This document shows positions 10,734-20,955 of a stretch of DNA of 64,000 nt, in pieces. The stretch's first letter is position 1. Every line of letters begins with the position of its first letter. Where the stretch lies: contig OZ020589.1 in assembly GCA_963971535.1 (NCBI GenBank), positions 97,414,121-97,478,120 of the forward strand, given 5' to 3'. The position numbers were made by a program, and so were the translations under genes. The notes under the pieces were generated by a model. It was given only the letters and a program-made list of their open reading frames with translations, was not told the origin of the DNA and made no database searches. The DNA comes from Notolepis coatsorum (lineage: Eukaryota; Chordata; Actinopteri; Aulopiformes; Paralepididae).

Positions 10734-11867
10734 CAGGGCTCTACGCTAACCTTTTTCACTAGGGGCACAGGTGCTCCTAAATGAAAAAAGTTAGGAGCAC
10801 ACAAAGAAATTTAGGAGCACCCAAAAATATTTAGGAGCACAGTGAAAATATTTCAAGTAAAAGAGTTTTTTTTTTTTCAAAAATAAATGTATATTTGTAC
10901 TGTGCGTGCATGTGTGTAAATTAGCTCTTGCTACAACCCTGCATGTTTACATTTTGTATTTTGTACTTGATGTTCATTAACATGTGATGTCCCTATCAAA
11001 TAAACTATCAAATCAAACTACTGCTACAAAAGTAACAGTCACTTAACTTTAGCTTTTACCCCTTTTATGCATACAATGCCTATGTTTTGGCTGTGTTGCT
11101 CTTCTAGAGAAATAATCCTTTCAGGGTTGCCTATTGAAATACTGTACACCTCCAGTACAGAAACATTGTTTATGAGTTTGCGTGACAGTCGAGTCTGCCA
11201 ATTACGTCACACCGCTTGCACTCCGGCCGTCCGGCGCTGCAGCTGGACCCTATTGCCCACCTCTGCTGTTCATAACGCTAGCCAAGTTAGCTGTACACAC
11301 ATACACAGTGGGCCAGTTACTTTGGTGTAGGGGTGTAACAATGCATCAATTTGAAAATGTTAGAATCGATTATCGCAATTTGAATGTGTACACAGTGTTA
11401 TGTTGTTATCATGTCCGTTACAGTCAACACAACGGCATACGCTACTGCATCAACGTTATGATTAACAAAGCAAGGCATTCGTTTTGTTGCATTAACGTTA
11501 TATTACTATTGTTATCGCTAAATCTAGGTGTTCTAAAATATATTGCTATTGGTAAGACTAGAAGTTACATGTCTCGGGAAACTCTTGCATATCGCAATGG
11601 TGGCGTTTCAGGAAGTAAAAAAGCCAAATGAGAGCTTCCGATTGGTCATTTGCTTTCTTTGAAACCAGTCACGTCACTCTACTGTGATTGGACCGTTGGC
11701 TTGAGTGCAATGTGGGACTTGTAGTTTTTTAACGATTCTCGCGGCAGATGAATTACAGCGTGCGCGTAATTACAGAATTACAGCGTGCGCGTAATTGATT
11801 TTTACGGTTCGCACACACATATTTTTAGGGGCATATGCGAGCAATTTGGTCGCACTGTAGAGCCCTG
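10734..11867. mobile_element. hAT-type MITE in FAM83 intron
   Basis: Left end cagggctctacgctaacc and right end gcactgtagagccctg are inverted. The flanks (cacgtgta, cgtgtagg) share six bases, so the TSD is eroded. The body has repeated taggagcac words, and an additional insertion probably begins near 11330 (ggtgtaggggtgtaacaatg). The 450-nt open frame at 11182-11631 has no recognisable product. It lies between the first and second FAM83 exons of the window. Confidence 0.7.
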
Positions 11868-12109
11868 CGTGTAGGTTTGTCATGTAGCTTTGCTATTGCA
11901 TTTCCAATTGGTTAATGGGGTTAATTGGCCTATTTCCAGTCAAGCTGACATGTCAAATCCACCAGACTTTAATCACAGACACCTATTGGTAAAAGATCCT
12001 TTTTTCTTTGGTCAAAGACAAAAAAGAACCCGCCATCGTGGTATCAATATCAATCCCTGTCTCCTGAGTCGTTCAGCCATTGTGTAGTATGTGATGTGTG
12101 CCTGGTGCC

Positions 12110-12262
12110 AGTGTATGGCAGCCATTGAGCCTGCGTAGCCCAAGGTTGGGTGCTACCAGTGGTGGTGAAGGAGGCTATTTCCACCCTACATTGTGGGGAG
12201 CGCTTTGAGTGTCTAGAAAAGCGCTATATAAATGTAATGAATTATTATTATTATTATTACGT
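12110..12262 (+). mobile_element. SINE 3' part (aaagcgctatataaatg tail)
   Basis: Contains gggtgctaccagtggtggtg, ggagcgctttgagtgtctag and aaaagcgctatataaatgta, then an (ATT)n tail. This is the common 3' end of fish tRNA-derived SINEs. It stops about 95 bp before the second FAM83 exon. Confidence 0.7.
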
Positions 12263-12355
12263 GCTGAAGGCCCCTGGGCACATGCCCAGGTCACCCATAT
12301 GGTAGATCTTGACCATAGAGCCATATGTACTGACAGCAACTGTGTGTATTTCCAG

Positions 12356-12477
12356 AACATCCGCACCAGAGCACTGGAGGGAGTTGGGTTCGGCCTTTCC
12401 TTCGGGAAGCTCCCGGGCTCCATCTGCAACAAGTACATGCTGGTGGACGGTGACAAAGTCATGTTCGGCTCCTTCAG
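12356..12477 (+). CDS. fam83f: FAM83-family gene, second exon in window
   Basis: 40 codons plus two bases, acceptor gtatttccag and donor AG|GTGAGT. The product starts NIRTRALEGVGFGLSFGKL and ends YMLVDGDKVMFGSF. The motif VDGDKV followed by GS(F/Y) is a hallmark of DUF1669, and the GVGF at residues 9-12 of the exon is a feature I recall in FAM83F (other paralogues have different residues there). The split codon (phase 2) completes as AG+T, serine, with the next exon, giving the family's GS-F-S-F-S-W. Confidence 0.88.
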
Positions 12478-12639
12478 GTGAGTGTCTGCGTGTATGTGCG
12501 TGTGTGTGTGTCTGTGTGTGTGTGTACTTGTATTTCTATACTACAGGGGACACTGACCTGTTTACACACTCACACAATGGGTACCAAAAACATTATGGGG
12601 ACAAATTTGGGTGTCCCCATAACACAACTTGGGTTATGA

Positions 12640-12700
12640 TTAGGTTATGGGTAGGGTTAGGTTATGGTTAGGGATACGGTTAGGGTTAGGGTTAATCACA
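12640..12700. repeat. Degenerate TTAGGG-like tract
   Basis: Words gttagggttagggtt and variants with gttatgg occur for about 60 bp. It is too short and impure for an interstitial telomere and is more likely a low-complexity part of a MITE. Confidence 0.5.
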
Positions 12701-12889
12701 GAATGCATGTAAGTCTATGTAATGTCCCCATATTTCACATAAACAAACGTGTGTGTGTGTGAAGTGGATACAGTCAAAATGGGAGAGGCCTGTGCCGTGT
12801 GCGTTTCCCAAATAATCTACACTCATTTGATTATGTTTCAAGACCCGTAGTTTAACATTAGATTAGATTCAGGTTGTAACAGGTTTTAG

Positions 12890-13260
12890 TCGTACTGGCC
12901 AGCAGCGTAACTAGTAAGAGTAGGTAAGGGATGTGTACAGATGTACAGTGATGCAGGTATAAAGATACTATGGTAGTAAGTCATACCGGCCAGCACCGTA
13001 AGTAGTAAGAGTAGATAAGGGATGTGTACAGATGTACAGTGATACAGGTATAAAGACACTATAGTAGTACACAGTAAATTTCGCTGAGTACATTTTACTC
13101 AAACTGAGTAAAATTTTACTCACTTGGGATCAAATGGACTCAGTTTGAGTAAAAATGTACTCTGTGAAATGTACTGTGTAGTAAGTCATACTGGCCAGCA
13201 GTGTAACTAGTAAGAGCAGGTAAGGGGTATGTACACTGTACAGATATGTAAAAAGGATTA
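12890..13260. repeat. Tandem repeat of about 95 bp, three units, split by a small MITE
   Basis: Units carry catactggccagcagtgtaa, ctagtaagag and gatgtacagtgatacaggta. Related single units lie at 19455-19600 and, inverted, at 26800-26965. The second and third units are separated by a short palindromic MITE (13073-13178). Confidence 0.7.
13073..13178. mobile_element. Short palindromic MITE, about 105 bp
   Basis: Ends acacagtaaatttcgctgag and the inverse ctctgtgaaatgtactgtgt; inner arms are tttactcaaactgagtaaaa and actcagtttgagtaaaaatg. The whole unit can fold into a hairpin. It is inserted in the 95-bp tandem repeat, and the flanking duplication is at most about 3 bp (agt). Confidence 0.65.
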
Positions 13261-13357
13261 TACGCAGGTGTGTACAGACAGATTTTTATATACGGTAAGA
13301 ATAAAGAATAAATATATACAGCATTATTGTACATGCTATCAGGTTTATAAGTAGGTA

Positions 13358-14934
13358 CAGGGTACAAAATAGTTACACGCCCAGCGCCACAGGCGTGTAG
13401 ATTTAATGTTTGGCCGTCATAAATTAAGGCCTGGGCGCCATCTGGCGGCCAACAAAATCCACTGCATGGGTCGGCATTAATATGATGCAGGGAGTAGCCT
13501 CCAGCTGAGCGGGAGAAATGTCGTGGGAGCGGGCGGAAGTTGCCCAATCTGGAACAATCTCCGGGGCTGCAGCTGGACCCTATTGGATGCGGGCGTGGTG
13601 AGTTGAAACGAAAGTGAAACTGTGTGTGTGTGTGTGTGTCACGTGTCCGTTCTAATGTTTACAAACAATGAACCTTTAAATGTAAATGAGATGCGCTCCG
13701 CTCACGAGATCAAGTTTGTAACATGAGACGCACATGAGGTCTGTCTTCATCCGTTCTTTAGCCTACAAAAAAACCCTGCAATCGCGTTTTTGATTGTGCT
13801 CTGATATTTAATTTTGCATTTGATTTGACCAAATATGTGGAGGCATATTCCCGGAGTAGCTCCCCCGGGTCCCCCCTCAAAATTAAGAAAAACAGACGAC
13901 AACATTAACGTTGACGAGTCCGTTGCTACCACCAGCACCACCGATAACACTGCACCTGCTACTAGCGTCGGTGTAGTTAGGAAATTTAGCCAGAAATGGT
14001 ACACATCTGATTCCGGGAAACCACGAGAATGGCTTAAATTTGAGGGGGGGGGGTAATGTTTTGTATACCATGTCGTGCCAAAGCAACGGATAAAAGAAAA
14101 CGAAATTAATTTGTCATCGGGACGTCGGTGATGAAACTGGAAGCCATCAAAAGCCACGAGACGTCACGCTGTCACAGGGACTGCTCTGTTAGATACAAAG
14201 CACAGTCTACTCCGCTCCTGGCTGCTCCGACTGTACGACTGTTGACCAAGCTGTCAGAGTCGACTCTGGCTAAAATGCGGATACTATTCCGTAACGCCCA
14301 CGCTATAGCGAAAAAATCAAGACCATACAGGGACTTCGCCTGGATGTGCGAGTAAGTTTATTGTGTTTTTTTTATAACGTTAGTCCAGCATGTTCATATA
14401 GAAGGCCAGGCTCCATGGCGGACCGTGTTGAGGAACTGTCTGAGGAAGAGGACTAAGAACTAAATTAGGGCTGGCCGCCAGAACAATTAGAATATTCGTT
14501 CCGTTCTGTTATTATTATATTATTATATTATTATTCCATACAAGGCTGGATGCATTACAGACTCCGCTAACATCCCTTGTTGCCTTGTAGGTGGCAAGTA
14601 TGGATTTGTTTATCTTGTTTGAAGTTGTTTTAATATGTTCTTTAATTCTTTTGCTTCCATATTGTAAATAAATTCGCAATAAATTATTTGCATTTAAAAC
14701 TATTAACGCTGACTCATTCCTTCAGTCCACTCAAAATTATGCTAATATTCCTTATGTTGTTTATGATATTAATTGAAAATAGCATACGAGAGTATTATAT
14801 AGTAATAATAACACATGGCGATATACTAAAAAGCTATTTATAATTTTTGGCTGGTAAAAAATCTGGATGGCTGGTAGTTTTTAAAATCTACCAGCCAAAT
14901 GGCTGGTAAGTCAAAAAGTTAAGTTTGTTCCCTG
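13358..14934 (+). mobile_element. hAT element with perfect 8-bp TSD and transposase remnant
   Basis: Starts cagggtacaaaatag and ends aagtttgttccctg. The 8-mers AGTAGGTA at 13350-13357 and 14935-14942 are identical and fix the borders. It carries a broken hAT transposase start (13835-14355) and a near-palindromic 3' area (ctaccagccaaatggctggt). It sits in the large intron between the second and third FAM83 exons. Confidence 0.88.
13835..14355 (+). pseudogene. hAT transposase N-terminus (ZNF862-like zinc finger), frameshifted
   Basis: The first frame (13835-14056) starts MWRHIPGVAPP and reaches KFSQKWY and REWLKF. The second (14128-14355) continues VMKLEAIKSHETSRCHRD and ends at DFAWMCE, followed by a donor GTAAGT. 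Together these resemble the N-terminal TTF/BED-type finger of the hAT transposases that gave rise to ZNF862-type proteins: W-x-x-(F/Y) C-x-x-C ... IKSHE-S-x-C/H. The frame breaks at a run of nine or ten G (14044-14053). The catalytic RNase-H core is absent, so it is dead. Confidence 0.65.
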
Positions 14935-14994
14935 AGTAGGTATATAGAATAATTATATACCGGTATATTCAGACTGATTATCCAAGCACTATGA

Positions 14995-15260
14995 GGGCGA
15001 CAGTGCCTCGGGAGGTAGATCAGTCGTCTGGTAATTCTGAGGTTCCTGGTTTGATTCCCGCTCCTCCCGGGCAGCGTGTCGAAGTGTCCTTGAGCAAGAC
15101 ACTTAACCCCTAACTGCTCCCGATGAGCAGGTTGGCACCTTGCATGGTTGCCTCCGCCGTCGGTGTGTGTGTGAGTGAATGGGTAAAATGTGAGAACAAA
15201 TTGTAAAGCGCTTTGGGTAAAAGCTGCTATATAAATGCAGCCATTTACCATTTATTTACA
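14995..15260 (+). mobile_element. tRNA-derived SINE, plus strand
   Basis: Head gtgcctcgggaggtagatca, B-box-like ggtttgattcccgctcctcc, body gcgtgtcgaagtgtccttga and gcaagacacttaacccctaa, 3' tail tgtaaagcgctttgggtaaa. It is the same family as the minus-strand copy at 10030-10265. Confidence 0.82.
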
Positions 15261-15404
15261 TCATCATACTGTAGCTATCATACAGAGTTATAAGGGCAGA
15301 CTTATAACTCTGTATGTCTTAACATACAGGAAGACATGGGAAGCGTAATACGTTTTATAATAAGTTAATAATAAGTTATTCTTAATTGTGATTTTAGATT
15401 TTTG

Positions 15405-15464
15405 GCTAAAATGTTTACTGTGAGCGATCTGTAGTGCTGAATTTCCCTCGGGTCCTATTCCAGT
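15405..15464 (+). mobile_element. Retroposon 3' tail fragment
   Basis: Contains gagcgatctgtagtgctgaa and tttccctcgggtcctattcc, the tail shared with 4160-4235, 20660-20720 and 48105-48190. It abuts a TTAA and the MITE that follows. Confidence 0.55.
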
Positions 15465-15468
15465 TTAA

Positions 15469-16325
15469 CACATTGAGTGCCAGCAGGGGGCGCCAGAATT
15501 AGCGCTTGAATGCCAGACTTTTTGGGCTGATTTTCCGATATTTCATGATTTTCGTGGAGCTATTTCTATACTATATTATGGCTATGTGTCTAATACGCCC
15601 GTCGCTTATCAATGACTTGCTTGCAGTCAACAAGGATTGTTTTTTCATCGGTTCATTTCCGTTTGATACGGTTTTGAAAAACTGACGTTTTTGGAAATTT
15701 CCAGAAAAAAACAAGATTCTGTGATAATCGCCCTTTAGTGGAATACACAAAACACGTTGTCATTTTTCGGCCTATTTATGAATCGTTTTCAAATAAACGC
15801 TAGATTATCGATAGTATATGTGTACTTATGCACGCTAGAGAAGCGGGCTGAAAAATCGATTATCTATTTCCTGGTCAGCACACACACACGCACACATACA
15901 CACATAGGGGACACGTTGAGATATATGTGAAAAAAACGTATTGATTACCCCAAGACTGGTAACAGATTCCTTACCTCACATCAGATGTTCTGCAAAAAGA
16001 TTATTCCAATTCCTGATCGCCATTCCAAATATCGATCGCGTTTATTGATCCAACACTGGGTACTCGAAACACATATTCCACGCTGTTCTGAGGGTCCACA
16101 ATGAATCCGATCGGCTCGGGTTACATGCCTGAGAAGTAAAATGTGGATTCCGGATTTTTCTTTTCTCATGCATTTTCATTCAGTCCAATCCAATGGGTGC
16201 ATTACCATCTGGGAGACTATAGGGGGCGGTATTTTCCCTGTTTGAGCTCAGAGACAGTCCCAATGATAACGTGAGGCTAGAATGATGAAACATTTATGGA
16301 TATCGCTAATAAAAGCAATAACGAT
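15469..16325 (+). mobile_element. piggyBac-type MITE, right end missing
   Basis: Left TTAA at 15465-15468 is followed by cacattgagtgccagcaggg, and the interior (ttatggctatgtgtctaata, cgtcgcttatcaatgacttg, gatcgccattccaaatatcg) matches the complete copies at 28797-29720 and 46984-47932. The right terminus is replaced by LINE sequence at about 16331. Confidence 0.8.
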
Positions 16326-16330
16326 TAACG

Positions 16331-16870
16331 TGGGGGTGGGGGGGTAACTGTACATTGGATTATCAACGAAACCTTACTTGGTCCCAAGAAGAGGGTCTCG
16401 TGTATTATTGGGTTTAATAGGAAATGTATTGTACATTGGCGGGGGTTGCGTTAGGACATTTACAGGGGCCAGTTTCGAATTGCAGTCTCTCGTAGGTGCT
16501 CTTTGAGAGTGGTTTTGAAAGTGGGTAGTGATTCACATTCCTTTACAGCTGTGGGTAGGGCGTTCCACATTGATGTGGCATAATTGCGAAACGTGTTTAG
16601 TCCCTTGTTTGAGCCGAATCTGGGTTTAACATGATTTGTGGAGCTCCCTCTGGTGTTGTGGTCGTGGTATTCACTGACCTTTGGGAAGTATTTTGACATG
16701 TACATGGGTACCTTTAGTCGTGTAGTGTATCTTGTAGACCAGGCCCATTGCAAGTTGCTGTACTCTGTCGTCTACTCTAAGCCATCCTAGGTTGTCAAAG
16801 TGGGCAGGGGTGAGGTGGGTTCTAGGAGTAAGGTCAAGCAGTAGTGCGATCTGTCCGACTTACGACTGCC
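16331..16870 (-). mobile_element. LINE fragment, reverse-transcriptase C-terminus
   Basis: Minus-strand frame 16460-16753 reads YMSKYFPKVSEYHDHNTRGS, NHVKPRFGSNKGLNTFRNYA and MWNALPTAVKECESLP, the same family as 6910-7497. Sequence up to 16860 continues it upstream (LTPAHFDNLGWLRVDDRVQ-like) in another frame. The 3' flank has a G-rich run (16331-16345). Confidence 0.8.
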
Positions 16871-17069
16871 TTTTCGAGTTTGTAAATCTTACAACGAATT
16901 TACAATACGAAGCCGTTTGAGAATACAGAAGAAGTTCGTAAATCGAGTTACGAAGGAATTCCTTGGTAACTTTCACGTATGTCCATTCAAGAATGAGGCC
17001 CATTCTCCTCTCACACAAATCTGAGAGAAACATTGAATGCCTTGTCATAGTATGTGTGTGTGTGTGGTG

Positions 17070-17093
17070 CCCCCCCCCCCCCCCCCCCCCCCC
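17070..17093. repeat. Poly-C tract, 22-24 bp
   Basis: A homopolymer of C lies 35-58 bp upstream of the third FAM83 exon, within the region expected to hold the pyrimidine tract and branch point. The immediate pyrimidine tract (cacctctccctcatctctctcag) remains intact. Confidence 0.9.
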
Positions 17094-17127
17094 AATGATA
17101 ACGCCACCTCTCCCTCATCTCTCTCAG

Positions 17128-17864
17128 TTTCTCCTGGTGTACGTCGCGCATCGACCGCAACATGGTCACCGTCATGTCGGGGCAGGTGGTGGACTTCTTC
17201 GACAGGGACTTCCGCGAGCTCTACGCCATCTCTGACCAGCTGGACCTCTACAAAGAGCTCCACCTCAACCCGCCCGCGACAGTGCCCTCCCCCACCGAGC
17301 TCAAAGAGGGGCCCAAGCGTCCGCCTTTACCCGCCTTCACGTCCCGCTTCCAAGTCAGCTTGGGCGACGCGCAAAGGGGTAAACTCCAAGTGCCCGCGCA
17401 CAAATACTACAACCCAAAATACGCCTTGGCGTATGGGGATGTCCCGGGTCTTACGGGATCCTTACAGGAGCTAGCGGGCGGCAGGGAGAAAGCCCTGTCT
17501 GGGGACAACAAGGACCCGGGGAAGACACAAGCGGCCGACAGTGAAAGGACAGACAAACTCAACCCCCTGCCCTGCGAAGAGGTGAAAGGGGGAACCAAGA
17601 AGTCCAAAGGGATTATCCCCGACAAGCAGCCACGGCCCTCGTTAAAGCTGAAACTCAAGCCCAAGTGGCCCAGTAAGAGTTCCATCAACGGCTCTCCGAC
17701 CAGCCCCCTGCCCTCCAGCGGGTCGGGGAAACCCAGCGAGGAGAACGAGGGCGCTTTCGAGGTGATGGTGAAAACGCCGTCTAGATGGAAGAGTAAGAAG
17801 TCGTCTAAGATGGGCCCAAAGAGTGAATCTGTGCCGGCGGTGAACATGACGCAAGACAACGAGA
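17128..17864 (+). CDS. fam83f: FAM83-family gene, third exon: end of DUF1669 and disordered tail
   Basis: Acceptor ctctctctcag, donor GAGA|GTAAGA, 737 bp. It opens FSWCTSRIDRNMVTVMSGQV, VDFFDRDFRELYAISDQLD, closing the DUF1669 domain; human FAM83F has a closely similar EFRELYAIS..DLY. About 60 residues on comes RFQVSLGDAQRGKLQVPAHK then YYNPKYALAYG, a motif shared with other family members (NPKYALV). The rest is low-complexity, rich in K, S, P and G (KLKLKPKWPSKSS, TPSRWKSKKSSK). GC is high relative to flanks. A hAT MITE starts only 24 bp after the donor. Confidence 0.9.
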
Positions 17865-17887
17865 GTAAGAATATGAATATATGTATG

Positions 17888-18467
17888 CAGTGGTGGAAAG
17901 TAACTAAGTATTTTTACTCAAGTGCTGTACTTCAGTAAAATTTTTAGCTACTTGTACTTTACGTGAGTATTTTCTAGGCTTAAATACTTCGAAGCTTCGT
18001 TCGATGGGCATGGGATTTGAATATGAAAAAAAAAAAGTAGAAGAAAAAATAATAATATATATATTTATTGTGCTAAATCAACTCTGCCTCTCTTCGTTAA
18101 CCACAACAAGCAATGCTGTTTGTTATTTAAGATGAGGTCGGACTCGGCACTGACAGATTTGTGTTCATTGTGCTGCTTTTATAAAGCCTCAAATGACGGC
18201 TTACAATATTTCATGAAAGCAAAGTGTTTTTTTTTTTTTAAGATTTAAAAAGGTTTCAACTTTACAGCACTGACAAAGTTGAACAAAGTGCTGTACAAGT
18301 GCAAAAAAAAAAAATATATATATATATATATATATTATTATTATTATTTTTTTTTATCTCGAAGCTTCGAATTAAAATCGAATCTCGGCCCCGAAGCTTC
18401 GAATTCCAAAAATGTATTAGAAGGTCAGCCCTAGTATTTTCCTTTCAGGGAACTTTATACTTTTACT
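17888..18467. mobile_element. hAT-type MITE remnant interrupted by a second hAT element
   Basis: Starts cagtggtggaaagtaactaa at 17888, runs to 17974, is broken by the element at 17975-18433 and resumes ctttcagggaactttatact until about 18467. It is the same family as 19621-20314. It lies just after the third FAM83 exon. Confidence 0.75.
17975..18433. mobile_element. hAT-type MITE with perfect TSD, nested in another hAT MITE
   Basis: Ends taggcttaaatacttcga and aggtcagccct+a. Identical 8-mers GTATTTTC at 17967-17974 and 18434-18441. The interior has repeated cttcgaagcttcg words and a TA run at 18313-18335. Being inside the cagtggtgg element, it is the younger insertion. Confidence 0.85.
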
Positions 18468-18498
18468 CTGTATGCACAGAGTTGTAGTATTAATATGT

Positions 18499-19215
18499 AT
18501 GAATGAATTACCTTTATTTATATAGCACCCTTCACAGCACGAATGCACAGGGTGCTTTACACTACAGCATAACATATAAAACAAAAACAAAAATCTTAAA
18601 TAAATGACAACAGACGGCAGTTAAAAACAGTGAACCAAATAAAATAATAGAATAAAAAGACTTTAAATAAAATCATCAGTCAATAACTAAAAACTATAGG
18701 AACAGTGAGGACAAAAGGTGCCTATATATGACCAAAAGCCTGTTTGAACATGTGTGTTTTTAGCTGTTTTTTAAAAGAGTTTTCTGAGTGGGCAGTTCGC
18801 AGGTCCAGGGGGAGGGCATTCCAGAGCCTTGGTGCCGTCACCTCGAAGGCTCGATCACCCCTTGTTTTAAGCCCGGACCTGGGGACCACCAGGAGGTGCT
18901 GATCGGCAGATCTGAGTGAGCGGGTGTTGGTGTAGGGACGGATGAGTTCAGTGATGTAAATAGGGGCCTGCCCGTGGAGTGCTCTGAAACTAAACGTGAG
19001 GACTTTGAAGTGAATTCTGTACCAGGAGCCAGTGCAGGGATGCCAGAATGGGAGTGATGCGACATGATTTTTTTTGACCTTGTGTGTAGCCTGGCTGCAG
19101 CATTTTGGACCATTTGCAGTTTTTTCTGTGGATGATTTAGTGAGACAGGTGAAAAGTGAGTTGCAGTAATCAAGCCTAGAGGAAATAAAAGCATGCACGG
19201 ACAGTTCTAATTCAG
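18499..19215 (-). mobile_element. LINE 3' half: reverse-transcriptase C-terminus and 3' tail
   Basis: Minus-strand frame 18722-19198 (158 codons) reads MHAFISSRLDYCNSLFTCL, TGSWYRIHFKVLTFSFRALH, GQAPIYITELIRPY and PRLWNALPLDLRTAHSENSF, the C-terminus of a jockey-superfamily fish LINE. A frameshift around residue 28 (an overlapping frame gives MVQNAAARLHT). The 3' tail is tttatttatatagcaccctt, shared with 1290-1530 and 2455-2710. The subfamily (Rex1/CR1/L2-like) is not resolved. Confidence 0.82.
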
Positions 19216-19454
19216 AGTGAGATATGATGGAGCAGAGTTTTGCAATATTTCTAAGGTGAAAAAAGCAAGTGCGTGTAAGTGTTTTGACATGTTTGTCTAC
19301 TGTAGGTTCATGGCCTGGTCGAAAACAACACCCAGGTTTCTCAGATCGGGGTGTATGTTTTCTTTGAGGGACCCCAAGTGGGTGGCCACTCTAGCTGCAG
19401 TCTTCTCAGCTGCTACGATCAGCACCTCCGTTTTTGCAGCATTTAACTGTCTTT

Positions 19455-19600
19455 ATACCTGTACAGTGATACAGGTATGAAGACACTATGGTAGTTAGTC
19501 ATACTGGTCCAGCAGTGTAACTAGTAAGGGATATGTACATATATAGATATAGTATCACTATCTACATATATGTAACCAGGATTATATGCAGGTATGTACA
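19455..19600. repeat. Copy of the 95-bp repeat seen at 12890-13260
   Basis: Contains acctgtacagtgatacaggt, agtcatactggtccagcagt and gtaactagtaagg. A single dispersed unit. It lies immediately before a hAT MITE. Confidence 0.65.
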
Positions 19601-19620
19601 GACAGATGTGGAGAGATATA

Positions 19621-20314
19621 CAGTGGTGGAAAGTAACTGAGTCCGACCAGAATAACTCATACGGGCAATTTCATGCATTGCTGTTCGGATTTTTCAAAAC
19701 TCTCAAAAGTATTTTTTACTTAAGTACAATTTCGGGCTACTTGTACTTTACGTGAGTATTTTCATTTTAGGTAACTTTATACTTTTACTCCACTACATTT
19801 CAAAGGAAATATTGTACTTTTTACTCCACTACTTTTATCTGAACCCATCAGTTACTAGTTACTTTGAAGAGAAAGATTTGACATAGAAAACATGGCAAAG
19901 ATGTATGAATATTATATACTTTCACATTTGAAGTCTGTCAAAGTCGAGAGGACATTATCAGAGCAGCATAACTGGACCACATACCACTTTAACACAACCT
20001 TTAATCAGAGCAGCATAACTGGACCACATACCACTTTAACATAACCTTTAATCAGAGCAGCATAACTGGACCACATACCACTTTAATATAACCTAATAGA
20101 GGTCAATGGATCAAGGAATGAATGCTCCCAAGCACTGGATTACACACGCATACTTTTACTTTAGATACTTCAGTTCAGTACATTCAATAGCAATACTTCT
20201 CTACTTTTACTTAAGTAGAATTTGAATGGAGGACTTTAACTTTTACCAGAGTACTCATTTATCTGGGTATTTCTACTTTTACTTAAGTAAAGGAACTGTG
20301 TTCTTCCACCACTG
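19621..20314. mobile_element. hAT-type MITE (cagtggtggaaag family)
   Basis: Begins cagtggtggaaagtaactga and ends ttcttccaccactg. The flanks (gagatata, tatttatg) no longer match well. It carries three copies of a ~47-bp internal tandem with agcagcataactggaccaca (about 19950-20090), also present at 1794-1905. It lies in the last FAM83 intron. Confidence 0.8.
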
Positions 20315-20383
20315 TATTTATGCATATTATTTGGATGGTTGAGTTTACTCACATAATGGCTAATCTCAGCCGTCACTCTCAAC

Positions 20384-20390
<7 letters not shown>

Positions 20391-20448
<58 letters not shown>

Positions 20449-20461
20449 GTCTCTCTCTCTC
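20391..20461. repeat. (CT)n microsatellite
   Basis: About 35 CT dinucleotides with two gtctctct interruptions. Reading frames through it in both directions (LSLS or RERE) are artefacts. Confidence 0.95.
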
Positions 20462-20559
20462 GTGCTTATGGGATATATACAGTTATGGCAGGAGTATTCA
20501 GCCGTCCCTCTCCTCTCCATAGCTCCTGTTCTCTCTCTCTCGCCTGTCCCCAGTCTGTA

Positions 20560-20725
20560 TTTTTACGTCGACACTATATTTTTGGCTGTATTTTAGAATG
20601 TATCTCTGACTATATTTTTATTCTTATTTGTGTTTTTTTTTTCTTTTTTGACTACCTAAATGTTTATTGTGAGAGATCTGTAGTGCTGAATTTCCCTCGG
20701 GATCAATAAAGTACTTCTCTTATAT
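20560..20725 (+). mobile_element. Retroposon 3' tail (gatcaataaagtacttct type)
   Basis: Ordered words gaatgtatctctgactatat, gagagatctgtagtgctgaa and ccctcgggatcaataaagta. The same tail occurs at 47995-48195. It stops about 40 bp before the last FAM83 exon acceptor. Confidence 0.6.
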
Positions 20726-20762
20726 ACTGTAGTAATCCTGTCTCTCCCCTTTTGTGTTGTAG

Positions 20763-20809
20763 GCATAAAGAGTCGGAAACAATCAAAGAAACCGTGTGTC
20801 CAGTCCTGA
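20763..20809 (+). CDS. fam83f: FAM83-family gene, probable last exon
   Basis: Acceptor ccttttgtgttgtag at 20762. Joined in phase 1 to the third exon it adds S-IKSRKQSKKPCVQS and stops at 20807-20809 (TGA). The stop lies exactly where a 21-bp minisatellite begins. If a different acceptor shifted the frame by one, translation would continue through the minisatellite as repeated SPVLSHH units to a stop at 20986. The phase-1 reading is preferred because both splice sites are consensus, but this exon is the least secure of the four. Confidence 0.5.
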
Positions 20810-20955
20810 GTCACCATAGTCCAGTCCTGAGTCACCATAGTCCAGTCCTGAGTCACCGGAGTCCAGTCCTGAGTCCAGTCCTGAGTCACCCGAGTCCAGT
20901 CCTGAGTCACCCGAGTCCATACCTGAGTCACCCGAGTCCAGTCCTGAGTCACAGA
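20803..20955. repeat. 21-bp minisatellite at the end of the FAM83 coding region
   Basis: Units of cagtcctgagtcaccatagt with small variants, about seven copies, one shortened. Because 21 is a multiple of three, one plus-strand frame stays open for the whole array (PVLSHHS repeats). It overlaps the predicted stop codon and the start of the 3' UTR. Confidence 0.9.

Noticed and set aside
12640..12700. Interstitial telomere repeat
   Set aside because: Only three or four TTAGGG-like words mixed with ttatgg variants; low-complexity sequence in a repeat.
17045..17859. Long open frames antisense to or in other frames of the third FAM83 exon
   Set aside because: Shadow frames caused by the high GC content of the exon; the sense frame carries the family motifs.
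10374..20809. Assignment as FAM83E with CYTH2 as the neighbour
   Set aside because: Considered because human FAM83E and CYTH2 are close, but the cytohesin wording (CLELYNP, VEGKH-SYRI, PFYDLVS-RKKK) fits cytohesin-4 and the FAM83 exons fit FAM83F better. Not fully excluded.
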